Of a stretch of 16,309 nucleotides of DNA, positions 6,904 to 14,105 are shown piece after piece; the stretch's first letter is position 1; the number at the start of each line of letters is the position of its first letter. This DNA comes from DASYML01 sp036399835 (GTDB taxonomy: Bacteria > Acidobacteriota > Blastocatellia > Pyrinomonadales > Pyrinomonadaceae): assembly GCA_036399835.1 (NCBI GenBank), contig DASWMI010000085.1, positions 1 through 16,309 on the forward strand. The letters are read 5' to 3'. The notes beneath the pieces were generated by a model. The model saw nothing but the letters and a program-made list of their open reading frames with translations, was not told where the DNA came from and did no database searches. Made by a program: the position numbers and the translations under genes.

Positions 6904-6987
6904 GCGGATGTGGCGGAACTGGTAGACGCGCAGGTCTCAGAAGCCTGTGGTGGCGACACCGTGGTGGTTCGATTCCACTCATCCGCA
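6904..6987 (+). tRNA. tRNA-Leu (anticodon CAG)
   Basis: Acceptor arms GCGGATG (6904-6910) and CATCCGC (6980-6986) pair fully, with discriminator A at 6987. The anticodon stem CAGGT/GCCTG encloses the loop CTCAGAA with anticodon CAG at 6938-6940, which decodes CUG. A long class II variable arm (GGTG-GCGA-CACC) and the T-arm GGTGG-TTCGATT-CCACT, with one G-U closing pair, fit tRNA-Leu. The bases after the discriminator are TCA rather than CCA, so the 3' CCA is presumably added after transcription. It has its own promoter and terminator, so it is a stand-alone gene. Confidence 0.95.
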
Positions 6988-7012
6988 TCAATAAATTTTT
7001 CAGTCTGGATAA

Positions 7013-7045
7013 GGCGAGTTGCTCCGGCGGCTCGCCTTTTCTCTT
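7013..7045 (+). terminator. Intrinsic terminator of tRNA-Leu
   Basis: The stem ggcgag (7013-7018) pairs with ctcgcc (7031-7036), with a short inner gc/gc pair in the 12-base loop. A T-rich tail ttttctctt (7037-7045) follows. It lies 26 bases after the tRNA. Read in the other direction it also follows the convergent 7100 gene, though with a poor T-run. Confidence 0.7.
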
Positions 7046-7099
7046 CCCTTTACATATCGCATCCGTCAGCGAGCCTTTGGTAGTTGTCATCCGCCGTTA

Positions 7100-7537
7100 T
7101 CAGTTGACGGATTCTGAAACATCATCCGCGAGGGGTATCGGCTGCGCGTCAACGACCATGAGCGGCAGTTCTTCAAAGAGCGTCGAATCAATCAGGGTCT
7201 GGACCCAGTACTGGCCCGGCGCGGGGAAAGTCACGTTGACGAAAAAGCTGATGTTATCGGCCACGCCGCCGGGGGTAATCTCGAAGGGTGTCGGCTGCGA
7301 GACGATGACCGGCGTCTGGCGGTCCGGCGTCAGGATGCGGACTTCCGAAAGATGCTTGCCATCGCCGCGCCAGTGGTTGATGACGGCAAACTTAAAGAGC
7401 GAGACGGGAAGCTGCTGGACCATAATATTCTGAAAGACGCCCATGTAAGAGAGCTTGTTGCCGACTTCAAGACGCACATCATCACAAAAGATAGTGTAAA
7501 CGAGTTCGAGATTATTCGTCTGATTCAATACCGTCAT
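7100..7537 (-). CDS. DUF6941-like protein
   Basis: The 145-residue cytoplasmic-looking protein has no signal peptide or membrane segment. Its pattern fits the family annotated as DUF6941: a leading strand LVYTIFCDDVRLEVGNKLSYMGVF, then FPV-like QLPVSLFKFAV, a central RILTPDR-PVI strand, a GG turn, and a final YWVQTLIDSTLFEELPLMV strand. It is likely a small beta-sandwich. The function of the family is unknown; my family assignment is from memory of its pattern and is moderate. AAGGAG (7543-7548) is well placed before the ATG. It lies 93 bases downstream of ligA on the same strand, and I see no clear promoter between them, so co-transcription with ligA is possible. Confidence 0.7.
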   Translation of the reverse strand: MTVLNQTNNLELVYTIFCDDVRLEVGNKLSYMGVFQNIMVQQLPVSLFKFAVINHWRGDGKHLSEVRILTPDRQTPVIVSQPTPFEITPGGVADNISFFVNVTFPAPGQYWVQTLIDSTLFEELPLMVVDAQPIPLADDVSESVN

Positions 7538-7630
7538 ATGATCTCCTTCAACAAGCTTCGGATTTCAGATTTCAAGCTTCATCTTAAAGACCGCTTCCAA
7601 CTTTGAGCCTGTCATCTGACAGCCACGAGC

Positions 7631-9652
7631 TTAGTCAAACATTTCTTTTAACGTCGCTTCGTCAATCACGCGCAGCCCCAGCTCGCGCGCCTTATCCAGC
7701 TTCGACCCGGCCTCCTCGCCCGCGACGACATAATCCGTCTTCTTGCTGACGGTGGATGTCACGCGCCCGCCGCGCGCTTCTATCAGTGCGCGAGCCTCGT
7801 CGCGCGTCAGCGTTTCGAGCCTGCCCGTCAGGACAAACTGCCTGCCCGCGAAGACCTCCGAATTCCCGTCCGTTCCCGCCTGTCTTTCAAGCTCAGTGCG
7901 CACGCCCGCCGCGCGCAGCCGCTCGCACAACTCCACATTGCCCGCATCATCAAACCAATCGCGGACGCTCTGCGCGACCGTCAGACCGATCTCGTGTATG
8001 TCGTCAAGCTCTTCGAGGCTCGCGCGGCCCAGCCGCTCAAGCGAGCCGAACTGCCTGGCGAGGATGCCTGCGGTTCTCTCCCCCACATGACGCAGCCCCA
8101 GCCCGTAAACCAGATGCGGCAGGTCGCGCGATTTGCTCGCCTCAATCTGGGCCAGCAGGTTCGACGCGGACTTTTCCGCCATACGCTCAAGCGCCGAGAC
8201 CTCTTCGAGCTTGAGCAGGTAGAGATCGCTGACATCCCTGATCATCTTCTTCTGGACCAGTTGCTCGACGAGGGCTTCGCCCAGACCTTCTATACGCATG
8301 GCCCTGCGCGAAGCAAAGTGCAGGAGGCGAGCCTTGAGCTGTGCCGGACAATCCGCCGCCACGCAGCGCGAGACGGCTTCGCCTTCGGGTCTTGAGACCA
8401 CGCCGCCGCAGACCGGGCACTTCTTCGGCATACGAAACGGCTGCTCCTCGCCCGTCCGTCTAGTCTCGATGACCTTGAGGACTTTCGGAATAATCTCGCC
8501 GCTCTTTTCAATCAAGACCCAATCGCCCGTGCGCACGTCCAGACGCTTGATCTCATCCTCGTTATGGAGCGTGGCGCGTGCAACGGTAGTGCCAGCGAGT
8601 TGGACCGGCTGAAGGTTGGCGACGGGTGTCAGAGCGCCGGTGCGTCCCACCTGAACGACGATGGATTCGACGCGCGTCGTCGCCTGCCGCGCGGGATACT
8701 TGTAGGCGATGGCCCAACGTGGCGCTTTGGCCGTCGCCCCGAACTCATCCTGCAAGGCCGTGGAATTGACCTTGACGACCACGCCGTCAATCTCGTAGCC
8801 CAGACTATCGCGCTCCAATTCCATCTGGTTGCAGAAGGCAATCACTTCTTCAATCGAAGCACAGCGCGCGCGATGCTCGTTGACGCGAAAGCCTGCGCGC
8901 TCAAGCCAGTCGAGCGCGTCCCAGTGTGTGGAGAAGGGCTTGCGCTCGCCGGCCAGGACATCGTAAGCGAACATCTCAAGCCGACGGGCGGCGACAATCT
9001 TCGGGTCGAGCTGGCGAATCGTTCCGGCGGCGGCGTTGCGCGGGTTGGCAAAGCGCGGCTGCCCTTCATCTTCGCGCTCGCTGTTGATTCTCTCAAAGAT
9101 GCTGCGCGGAAGATAAGCCTCGCCGCGCACTTCAAGCTCGTCAAAGCCCGCGCCCTCTGTGGCGTCGAGCCTGAGAGGGATGCTGCGTATCGTGCGCGTG
9201 TTCTGCGTCACATCCTCGCCCGTGCGCCCGTCGCCGCGCGTCACGCCGCGCACGAGCAGCCCACGTTCATAATGGAGCGAGAGCGAAAGCCCGTCAATCT
9301 TCATCTCCGCGACATATTCAAACGCGCGGCCATCTGCGAGCTTGCGGCAGCGTTCATCAAAGGCGCGCAAATCTTCTATGTTGTAGCTGTTGTCGAGCGA
9401 GAGCATCGGGCGGCGATGTAGATACTCCGCGAAGCCTTCAGCCGGGCGGCCACCGACACGCTGCGTGGGGCTGTCCGGCGTGACCAGCTCCGGATGCTCC
9501 TCCTCCATCTTGAGCAACCTGGCGAGCAGCTCGTCATACTCTTTATCGGAGATTTGAGGATTGTCATGCACATAATAAAGCTCTTCGTGGCGGCGAATCT
9601 CTTCGCGCAGGGCTGCCATCTCCTGTTCGACAGTTCGGCTTCTGGTCGGCAA
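7631..9652 (-). CDS. ligA: NAD+-dependent DNA ligase LigA (TTG start)
   Basis: LigA seals nicks in replication and repair, using NAD+ to form a ligase-AMP intermediate. The 673-residue product is full length. The Ia domain has HEELYYVHDNPQISDKEYDELL (residues about 23-44). The adenylation site is EMKIDGLSL with Lys118. Further nucleotidyltransferase motifs include GVTRGDGRTGEDVT, NPRNAAAGTIRQ, DGVVVKVN and KYPA. An OB fold with GRTGALTPVANL and a four-cysteine zinc finger (CPVCGG...C...DCPAQ, about 410-435) follow. Helix-hairpin-helix repeats with GLGLRHVGERTA come next, and a BRCT domain ends the protein (about 595-673). The start at 9652 is TTG, supported by GAGGGG about 9 bases upstream; no ATG lies between it and the upstream in-frame stop. 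The next internal ATG (codon 12) would trim the conserved start. Confidence 0.97.
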   Translation of the reverse strand: MPTRSRTVEQEMAALREEIRRHEELYYVHDNPQISDKEYDELLARLLKMEEEHPELVTPDSPTQRVGGRPAEGFAEYLHRRPMLSLDNSYNIEDLRAFDERCRKLADGRAFEYVAEMKIDGLSLSLHYERGLLVRGVTRGDGRTGEDVTQNTRTIRSIPLRLDATEGAGFDELEVRGEAYLPRSIFERINSEREDEGQPRFANPRNAAAGTIRQLDPKIVAARRLEMFAYDVLAGERKPFSTHWDALDWLERAGFRVNEHRARCASIEEVIAFCNQMELERDSLGYEIDGVVVKVNSTALQDEFGATAKAPRWAIAYKYPARQATTRVESIVVQVGRTGALTPVANLQPVQLAGTTVARATLHNEDEIKRLDVRTGDWVLIEKSGEIIPKVLKVIETRRTGEEQPFRMPKKCPVCGGVVSRPEGEAVSRCVAADCPAQLKARLLHFASRRAMRIEGLGEALVEQLVQKKMIRDVSDLYLLKLEEVSALERMAEKSASNLLAQIEASKSRDLPHLVYGLGLRHVGERTAGILARQFGSLERLGRASLEELDDIHEIGLTVAQSVRDWFDDAGNVELCERLRAAGVRTELERQAGTDGNSEVFAGRQFVLTGRLETLTRDEARALIEARGGRVTSTVSKKTDYVVAGEEAGSKLDKARELGLRVIDEATLKEMFD

Positions 9653-9700
9653 CTTCGCTACCCCTCGCTGGCTCTTAATTGATCTGAAATTCTAGCCTCC

Positions 9701-9728
9701 ATCATAAACTAACAGACAGGGATGGCAA
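9701..9728 (-). promoter_or_regulatory. Possible sigma70 promoter of ligA
   Basis: On the minus strand TTGCCA (9723-9728, 5 of 6) is 16 bases from TATGAT (9701-9706, 5 of 6). The start would be near 9694, about 42 bases before the TTG start codon. Confidence 0.5.
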
Positions 9729-9786
9729 GGGCTTTCGCGGCTTTCGCGCCGAGGCTCAAGAAATGGCTCGGCCCTCTCGCGCTCGA

Positions 9787-9816
9787 TTGCTTGGCAAAGC
9801 CCTCTAGTAATAATAT
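9787..9816 (+). promoter_or_regulatory. Possible promoter of the zinc-ribbon/NHL gene
   Basis: TTGCTT (9787-9792) is 18 bases from TAATAT (9811-9816). The predicted start near 9823 falls inside the dyad at 9821-9834. The leader would be about 128 bases. A perfect TTGACA further on (9848-9853) has no acceptable -10 partner. Confidence 0.38.
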
Positions 9817-9820
9817 CCTC

Positions 9821-9834
9821 GCGGTCTTGACCGC
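9821..9834. promoter_or_regulatory. Dyad GCGGTC-TT-GACCGC at a predicted transcription start
   Basis: Perfect 6-base arms with a 2-base centre sit directly after the -10 box TAATAT (9811-9816). This is a usual position for a repressor site. Too short and tight-looped to be a good RNA hairpin. Operator function is inferred from position. Confidence 0.35.
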
Positions 9835-9950
9835 TGAGCAAAGGGGCTTGACAGAGCTTTGAGAGTTATCGGCCCTCGCATGTAATTCCAATCTCATTCA
9901 AGCAGGTCTCGCGTTCCGATTATCCTGAGAGATTATTCAGCGACTAAAAG

Positions 9951-11102
9951 ATGGCCCAATCCTTAGAGTGTAACAACTGCGGCGCGCCTGTTAAATTTGC
10001 GGGCGGTTATGAAGTGACCGTGCCCTGCCAGTTCTGCGGCAACTCCGTGGTCGTGCCGGAAGAGTTGCGGAGCGCGAGGCCCGCGCAGCCGCCCGTCTTT
10101 CAATTTAAGTTTCAGCCCATTCCAGTCTATACGCCCTCGATTCCAAAAGTCTCTAAGGGCTGGCTCTGGCTCTTGCTCATTCCGTTCTTCTTTATCATGT
10201 GCACAATCTCCGGCATCATCCTGCCCCTTCTCCCAAAGACCGGCCCGGCAGGAAGACGCACGGGCGGCGAGTGGGGCAAGCCCGCCAGCAGTGGTCCGGC
10301 GAGCGTGACGCTCAAATTCGGCAGCGAAGGCATCGGCCCCGGACGCTTTCAGGATGCGCGCAGCATTGCCGTTGACACCGCCGGTCGGATTTACGTCGGC
10401 GAGTACACGGGCGGGCGCATACAGGTCTTTGACGCTTCGGGCAAATTCATCAACCAGTGGAGCATCGGCGACCGGAAAACCATCCTGCGCGGGATGGCCG
10501 CAGACCGCAAGGGGAATATTTACGTGGTCAAGGGCGGAAGCATCTACCGCTATGACGGAGGGACGAGCGAGCAACTGGACCAGTTGGAGTATGCGGGCGG
10601 ATGGGGATTCGATGATGTGACGGTGACGGCGGACGGCGGCATCCTCGCGGCATGGTACAAGAATCGCGACGACATCGTGCGCTTTGATGCCAAGGGGAAA
10701 GCTGTCAGCACTATCCGCGCGGCGATTAGCCAGGCGAGCGGCGACAGCGAGTTGAACACGCGTCTCGCAGCCGACGGACTCGGCAACATTTACGCGCTCG
10801 GAACATTCAATAACGCCGTCTTCAAGTTCGCACCCGACGGCAAATATCTCAGCCGCTTCGGGAGCGCGGGCGACCAGCCGGGCCAGTTTCGCGCTCCTTC
10901 CGCCATCGCCGTTGACGGGCGCGGTCGTGTCTACGTCAGCGATTCAAAAGGCATACAGATTTTCGACCAGGACGGGCGTTATCTGGACCTGATTAAAAAA
11001 GAGGGCTACACGAACGCTTTCGGCATGGTCTTTAACGACCGGAACGAGCTTTTCGTCGCCGCACGCACGCAGGTCGTCAGGCTTTCCATCAGGCAGCCGT
11101 AA
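9951..11102 (+). CDS. Zinc-ribbon, single-TM protein with NHL beta-propeller
   Basis: Three parts can be read in 383 residues. First, an N-terminal zinc ribbon: Cys7-x-x-Cys10 and Cys26-x-x-Cys29 (CNNCGAPV, CQFCGNSV). Second, after a proline-rich linker, one membrane segment at about 70-95 (GWLWLLLIPFFFIMCTISGIILPLL). Third, from about residue 117 an NHL-type propeller, with repeats such as ARSIAVDTAGRIYVGEY...RIQVFDASGKFI, GMAADRKGNIYVV, RLAADGLGNIYAL...VFKFAPDGKYL and SAIAVDGRGRVYVSD...GIQIFDQDGRYL. With no signal peptide before the ribbon, the ribbon is probably cytoplasmic and the propeller periplasmic. NHL propellers usually bind proteins or ligands; no catalytic residues are apparent. 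No strong ribosome site precedes the ATG. It stands alone, divergent from ligA and convergent with a Fis-type regulator. Confidence 0.85.
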   Translation: MAQSLECNNCGAPVKFAGGYEVTVPCQFCGNSVVVPEELRSARPAQPPVFQFKFQPIPVYTPSIPKVSKGWLWLLLIPFFFIMCTISGIILPLLPKTGPAGRRTGGEWGKPASSGPASVTLKFGSEGIGPGRFQDARSIAVDTAGRIYVGEYTGGRIQVFDASGKFINQWSIGDRKTILRGMAADRKGNIYVVKGGSIYRYDGGTSEQLDQLEYAGGWGFDDVTVTADGGILAAWYKNRDDIVRFDAKGKAVSTIRAAISQASGDSELNTRLAADGLGNIYALGTFNNAVFKFAPDGKYLSRFGSAGDQPGQFRAPSAIAVDGRGRVYVSDSKGIQIFDQDGRYLDLIKKEGYTNAFGMVFNDRNELFVAARTQVVRLSIRQP

Positions 11103-11108
11103 GCCGGA

Positions 11109-11133
11109 CCAGAGGGACGCGCGCGTTCTCTGG
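11109..11133. terminator. Possible bidirectional hairpin between convergent genes
   Basis: Arms ccagag (11109-11114) and ctctgg (11128-11133) enclose the self-complementary acgcgcgcgt (11117-11126). It lies directly after the stop at 11102 and before the stop of the convergent gene at 11187. Neither strand shows a proper T-run just after the stem, so the terminator call is weak. Confidence 0.35.
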
Positions 11134-11186
11134 AGAATCGAACAAAAAACTCTCAAACGCCTCGGCCAGCTTTCTTCAGGGCGCGA

Positions 11187-11579
11187 CTATTTTTGAGAGA
11201 CGAGCGATTCCAGACCCGCGTGGGATTCGGCATGGACAGAGATTGAGATTTTATAACGCTTAATCATCGTATTGAGGGTTGTCAGCCTGAGTCCTAGAAG
11301 ACGAGCGGCCTGGGCCTGGTTGCCGTTGGTCGCTTCCAGAGCGCGCTGGATAAGACAGACCTCGAAAGCCTCTACCTCTCGGTAAAAGTTAAGGCCGTCC
11401 TTGATTTCCGGCGAGGGGGCGGCCCTGAGCGCCTTGACCTCTTCGAGCAGGGCCAGGATGGTCTCAATCAAGACCTCGATCCGATTTCTTTCGAGTGGTT
11501 GTTCCTGCGTTTTAAGCTGTGCGCCAAAACCCTTGACGAGCAGCATGCTCTTGCGGTCCATCTCCGTTGCTCTTTTCAT
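11187..11579 (-). CDS. Stand-alone Fis-type helix-turn-helix protein
   Basis: The start at 11579 (ATG) was chosen because a GAGGG lies about 10 bases upstream; a TTG two codons earlier is possible. The 130-residue product has a charged, probably helical N-terminal half (residues about 22-55, with IEVLIETILALLEEVKALRA) that could form a dimerising coil. The C-terminal helix-turn-helix at about 68-112 is EVEAFEVCLIQRALEATNGNQ, then AQAARLLGLRLTTLNTMIKRYKI. This is the Fis-type DNA-binding domain found at the end of sigma54 activators such as NtrC. There is no receiver or AAA+ domain, so it is not an activator of that kind. A nucleoid-type or local transcription factor is inferred, with unknown targets. 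It is divergent from pncA, so control of the NAD salvage genes is possible but unsupported. Confidence 0.8.
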   Translation of the reverse strand: MKRATEMDRKSMLLVKGFGAQLKTQEQPLERNRIEVLIETILALLEEVKALRAAPSPEIKDGLNFYREVEAFEVCLIQRALEATNGNQAQAARLLGLRLTTLNTMIKRYKISISVHAESHAGLESLVSQK

Positions 11580-11920
11580 CTTCAATCATCCCTCGCTTGA
11601 CCTGTCTTGTCTGGTGGCAAATCCGGCTGCGCTTTTGCCATCTCTCCTGACTTTTAGGACGCGGCAGAGGCCCGTTTGCGTTAACTTCGGTTATCTACTA
11701 TTTCTTTCCCTGTTTTGACCGCAGTAGTTCCAAAACTTGTCGAACGTCTCGATGGCGGTTGTGTACAATACGTTTTGGTCCGAGAATCGTTCCCGAATTT
11801 AGCTCTCAGACTGGCCCGACGTGGCATTATCCCTGGCAGGGTTTTGCCGCGCAGAAGCTTTTCGGAGAAAATATGAGACAATCTGAAGGTCAGGCAAAGC
11901 GAAGAGAGGTTTGAGGCCGG
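11580..11920. other. Divergent spacer between the Fis-type gene and pncA
   Basis: This 341-base region must hold promoters for both neighbours, but I find no strong pair. A TACAAT box at 11764-11769 in TTGTGTACAA has no -35 at a normal distance. A minus-strand frame at 11681-11881 has no ribosome site or family features and I do not call it a gene. The pncA ribosome site GAGG is at 11913-11916. Confidence 0.45.
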
Positions 11921-12478
11921 ATGACTTTGGAAGCAAAAAGACGCGCGCTGATAGTGGTTGACGTGCAGAACGATTTCTGTCCGGGCGGGGCGCTCGCCGT
12001 GGCGGAGGGCGACCGCGTCGTCGCGCCGCTCAATCGTTTAATCGAAGAGTTCCTCGCGCGCGGCGATTATGTCTTTCAGAGCCGCGACTGGCATCCCGAA
12101 AAGACCGGACATTTCGCGGCCTACGGCGGGACATGGCCCGTTCACTGTGTGCAGGGCACGCGCGGCGCAGAATTTCATCCGGGCCTGCTCGTAGACCCGC
12201 GCATCGAAATCATCTCGAAAGGCACTGGAAACGAAGACAGCTATTCCGCTTTTGACCAGACGACGCTCGCTTTGCTCCTGCGCGAGCGCGGCGTCGAAGA
12301 GGTCTGGGTCGGCGGCCTCGCGACGGACTATTGCGTCAAGAATACGGTCCTCGACGCGCTCCGAGAGGGGTTCCGTGTGAAGGCCGTCGCCGAAGCCATG
12401 CGCCCTGTCGAGCTAGAGGCCGGAGACGGCCAGCGCGCCATCGAAGAGATGCGCCGCGCCGGAGCCGAAATTATCTAA
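11921..12478 (+). CDS. pncA: Nicotinamidase (isochorismatase-like fold)
   Basis: The enzyme hydrolyses nicotinamide to nicotinate and ammonia, the first step of the Preiss-Handler-linked NAD salvage route, in the cytoplasm. The 185-residue product has the complete catalytic triad: Asp14 in LIVVDVQNDFCPGGAL, Lys100 in IISKGTG and Cys138 in GGLATDYCVKNTVLDA. The metal-site residues are Asp56, His58 and His64 in SRDWHPEKTGHF and His75 in TWPVHCVQGT. Length and motifs are normal for bacterial PncA. The 3' end lies 8 bases before the next gene, which uses its product, so the two form a functional operon. Confidence 0.95.
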   Translation: MTLEAKRRALIVVDVQNDFCPGGALAVAEGDRVVAPLNRLIEEFLARGDYVFQSRDWHPEKTGHFAAYGGTWPVHCVQGTRGAEFHPGLLVDPRIEIISKGTGNEDSYSAFDQTTLALLLRERGVEEVWVGGLATDYCVKNTVLDALREGFRVKAVAEAMRPVELEAGDGQRAIEEMRRAGAEII

Positions 12479-12486
12479 AACTCTTT

Positions 12487-13944
12487 ATGGGCACACTGAA
12501 TTTTGACCGTTATCACGCCGCGATGGGCAATGCTTCGTACAAGGATGCGACGCGGCTGCACGAAAAGCTCTTGAGCGAAGCGCGGGCCACCTTTTATGTC
12601 ACGCAGCGCAAGCTCCCGTTTGCCCCCTGCCTGGGCCACGAGCGGCTGGTCCGGATGCTGGTTGACAGCCAGATTGACCGCCCGCGTCTGCGCTCGCTCG
12701 AACAGGACCGCGGCGGGCTTGAGCTGTTTGCCAAGGCGATTGAAGACATGGAATTTGTCGGGGCCGTGAGGGCCGTGCGTCCTGCCCAGATTATGTTCGC
12801 GGGCGAGCCTTTCGCGGACATTACAGGCCCTTTCGGTTTGACGCAGGCGCAGGAGATAAAGTTTGAGCACGCCTTCGATCTGCCGATGACGACCGCCAGC
12901 ATCGCCATGCAGTTTCGGATGGCGGCTGGTCCACGCTGGCTATCCGATTTCTCTTTGCGGCGCTGCGGCGACATAGAGCGCGCCGTAGAGGTCGCGACCT
13001 ATGCCTTCATCGGCGGCTTTAACGATACCTCCAACATGGAGGCCGCGCACAGGCTTGAGATTCCAGCCGTCGGGACGGAGGCGCACTACTGGCAGCAGGC
13101 TTACATAGAGTTTATGCGCGAGCCTGAGATTGAGCCGCGCACGGGTCGGCCCAAACACTTCGAGCAGGTCGCCTTCGAGCGCTGGCTTGATGCCAACCCG
13201 AACGGGACGACGCTCCTCCTGGACACGATTGATGTTGAGATGGGCGCTATCCACGCGGCGATGGCCGCCACCTCGAACGCCGCGCGCCGCCGCGCCTTCA
13301 AGGGCTTCCGCATAGACTCAGGCAATCTGAGCGAGCTTGGCCGCTGGTGTCTGGAGTTTTTCGAGGCCAACGGTCTGGATGGACTGATGCCCATCCTGAC
13401 GGGCGACCTAACGGTCGAGAAGGTCAGGCGCATCGTCGCGGAGTTTCCGCAGGCGGCTGGCTTTGGAGTCGGCACAAAGCTCTCCAGCGAGGTTCAAACC
13501 GTGGCGGGCGTCATCTTCAAACAATGCCTGATTGAAGGACGGCCCACGCTCAAGGCTTCCAACAATCCTGAGAAATCAACGCTGCCCGGTCGCCTACAGG
13601 TCTTTCGCGGTGTTGATAGGGATGGCAAGTATGCCGGCGATTGTATCGGGCTTGATGATGAAAAGATCGAGATTCCCAATGCCTCGCACATAGAACGGCT
13701 GCTCATGCCCTTCTGGGATAACGGGCAGCATGCCTCTATTCCCTCCATCGAAAAGCAAAAGGCTTTTGTCGAAGAGCAGCTCGCGCGTTTTACGGATATT
13801 GAAAATTATCCTGTCACCCTGAGCGAGCAGCTCCGCCGCCTGCGCGACGAGTTAACAGAACAGATGCGCGAAGACAATTCGGACTGGGAGCATGTCTTGA
13901 AATCTCCCGCATCGCTGGCCGCAAAACTGGTCTCAACCGGATGA
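12487..13944 (+). CDS. pncB: Nicotinate phosphoribosyltransferase
   Basis: The enzyme makes nicotinate mononucleotide from nicotinate and PRPP, normally coupled to ATP hydrolysis. Taking ATG 12487 gives 485 residues; the frame is open further back into pncA but that part is its out-of-frame shadow. Family features in order: FYVTQRKLPF near 37-46, GGFNDTSN (176-183), GTEAHYW with His200 at the position of the phosphorylated histidine, FRIDSGNL (274-281), GVGTKL (327-332) and the phosphoribosyl-binding loop KASNNPEKSTLPG (356-368). There is no clear ribosome site in the 8-base gap after pncA, so re-initiation after the pncA stop is likely. Together with PncA it turns nicotinamide into NaMN. The symbol is by function; the protein is of the longer bacterial type. 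Confidence 0.93.
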   Translation: MGTLNFDRYHAAMGNASYKDATRLHEKLLSEARATFYVTQRKLPFAPCLGHERLVRMLVDSQIDRPRLRSLEQDRGGLELFAKAIEDMEFVGAVRAVRPAQIMFAGEPFADITGPFGLTQAQEIKFEHAFDLPMTTASIAMQFRMAAGPRWLSDFSLRRCGDIERAVEVATYAFIGGFNDTSNMEAAHRLEIPAVGTEAHYWQQAYIEFMREPEIEPRTGRPKHFEQVAFERWLDANPNGTTLLLDTIDVEMGAIHAAMAATSNAARRRAFKGFRIDSGNLSELGRWCLEFFEANGLDGLMPILTGDLTVEKVRRIVAEFPQAAGFGVGTKLSSEVQTVAGVIFKQCLIEGRPTLKASNNPEKSTLPGRLQVFRGVDRDGKYAGDCIGLDDEKIEIPNASHIERLLMPFWDNGQHASIPSIEKQKAFVEEQLARFTDIENYPVTLSEQLRRLRDELTEQMREDNSDWEHVLKSPASLAAKLVSTG

Positions 13945-13980
13945 ATCCGGTCCGGCGCGGGCCGCGCGAGGCACAACGCC

Positions 13981-13999
13981 GACCCGATGTTCTCGGGTC
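13981..13999 (+). terminator. Hairpin after the NAD salvage genes
   Basis: Arms gacccga (13981-13987) and tcgggtc (13993-13999) pair perfectly around the loop TGTTC, 36 bases after the stop codon. No T-run follows, so it may protect or end the transcript inefficiently; the terminator call is tentative. Confidence 0.4.
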
Positions 14000-14026
14000 A
14001 CTTGAGCAAAGCGAGACCCAAAAGCA

Positions 14027-14055
14027 TTGCCATTATTCCGTTTTTTGTGTAATAA
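14027..14055 (+). promoter_or_regulatory. Possible promoter of the small exported four-cysteine protein
   Basis: TTGCCA (14027-14032) is followed at 15 bases by TGTAAT (14048-14053) or at 17 bases by TAATAA (14050-14055). The -35 matches 5 of 6 bases; the -10 choice is ambiguous. The leader would be about 45 bases. Confidence 0.42.
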
Positions 14056-14105
14056 CGCGGGAGCAGATGCGCTCTAACCGACTCTTCTCCTGAAAGGAGA
14101 TTATC

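Noticed and set aside
7061..7112. Inverted repeat atccgtca / tgacggat between tRNA-Leu terminator and the 7100 gene
   Set aside because: Only 8 bases pair across a 36-base loop and one arm lies in coding sequence; likely chance.
8564..9421. Plus-strand open frame (285 codons) inside ligA
   Set aside because: It is a reverse-frame shadow of the ligase gene with no family features; GC-rich codon use in ligA suppresses stops on the opposite strand.
9848..9876. Perfect TTGACA at 9848-9853 as a promoter for the NHL gene
   Set aside because: The expected -10 position (9871-9876) reads GGCCCT; the nearest AT-rich box, TGTAAT at 9881, is 27 bases away.
12331..12486. Upstream extension of the phosphoribosyltransferase frame into pncA
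   Set aside because: The extra 52 codons are the out-of-frame reading of pncA and are arginine-rich with no family similarity; the ATG at 12487 gives the natural N-terminus.
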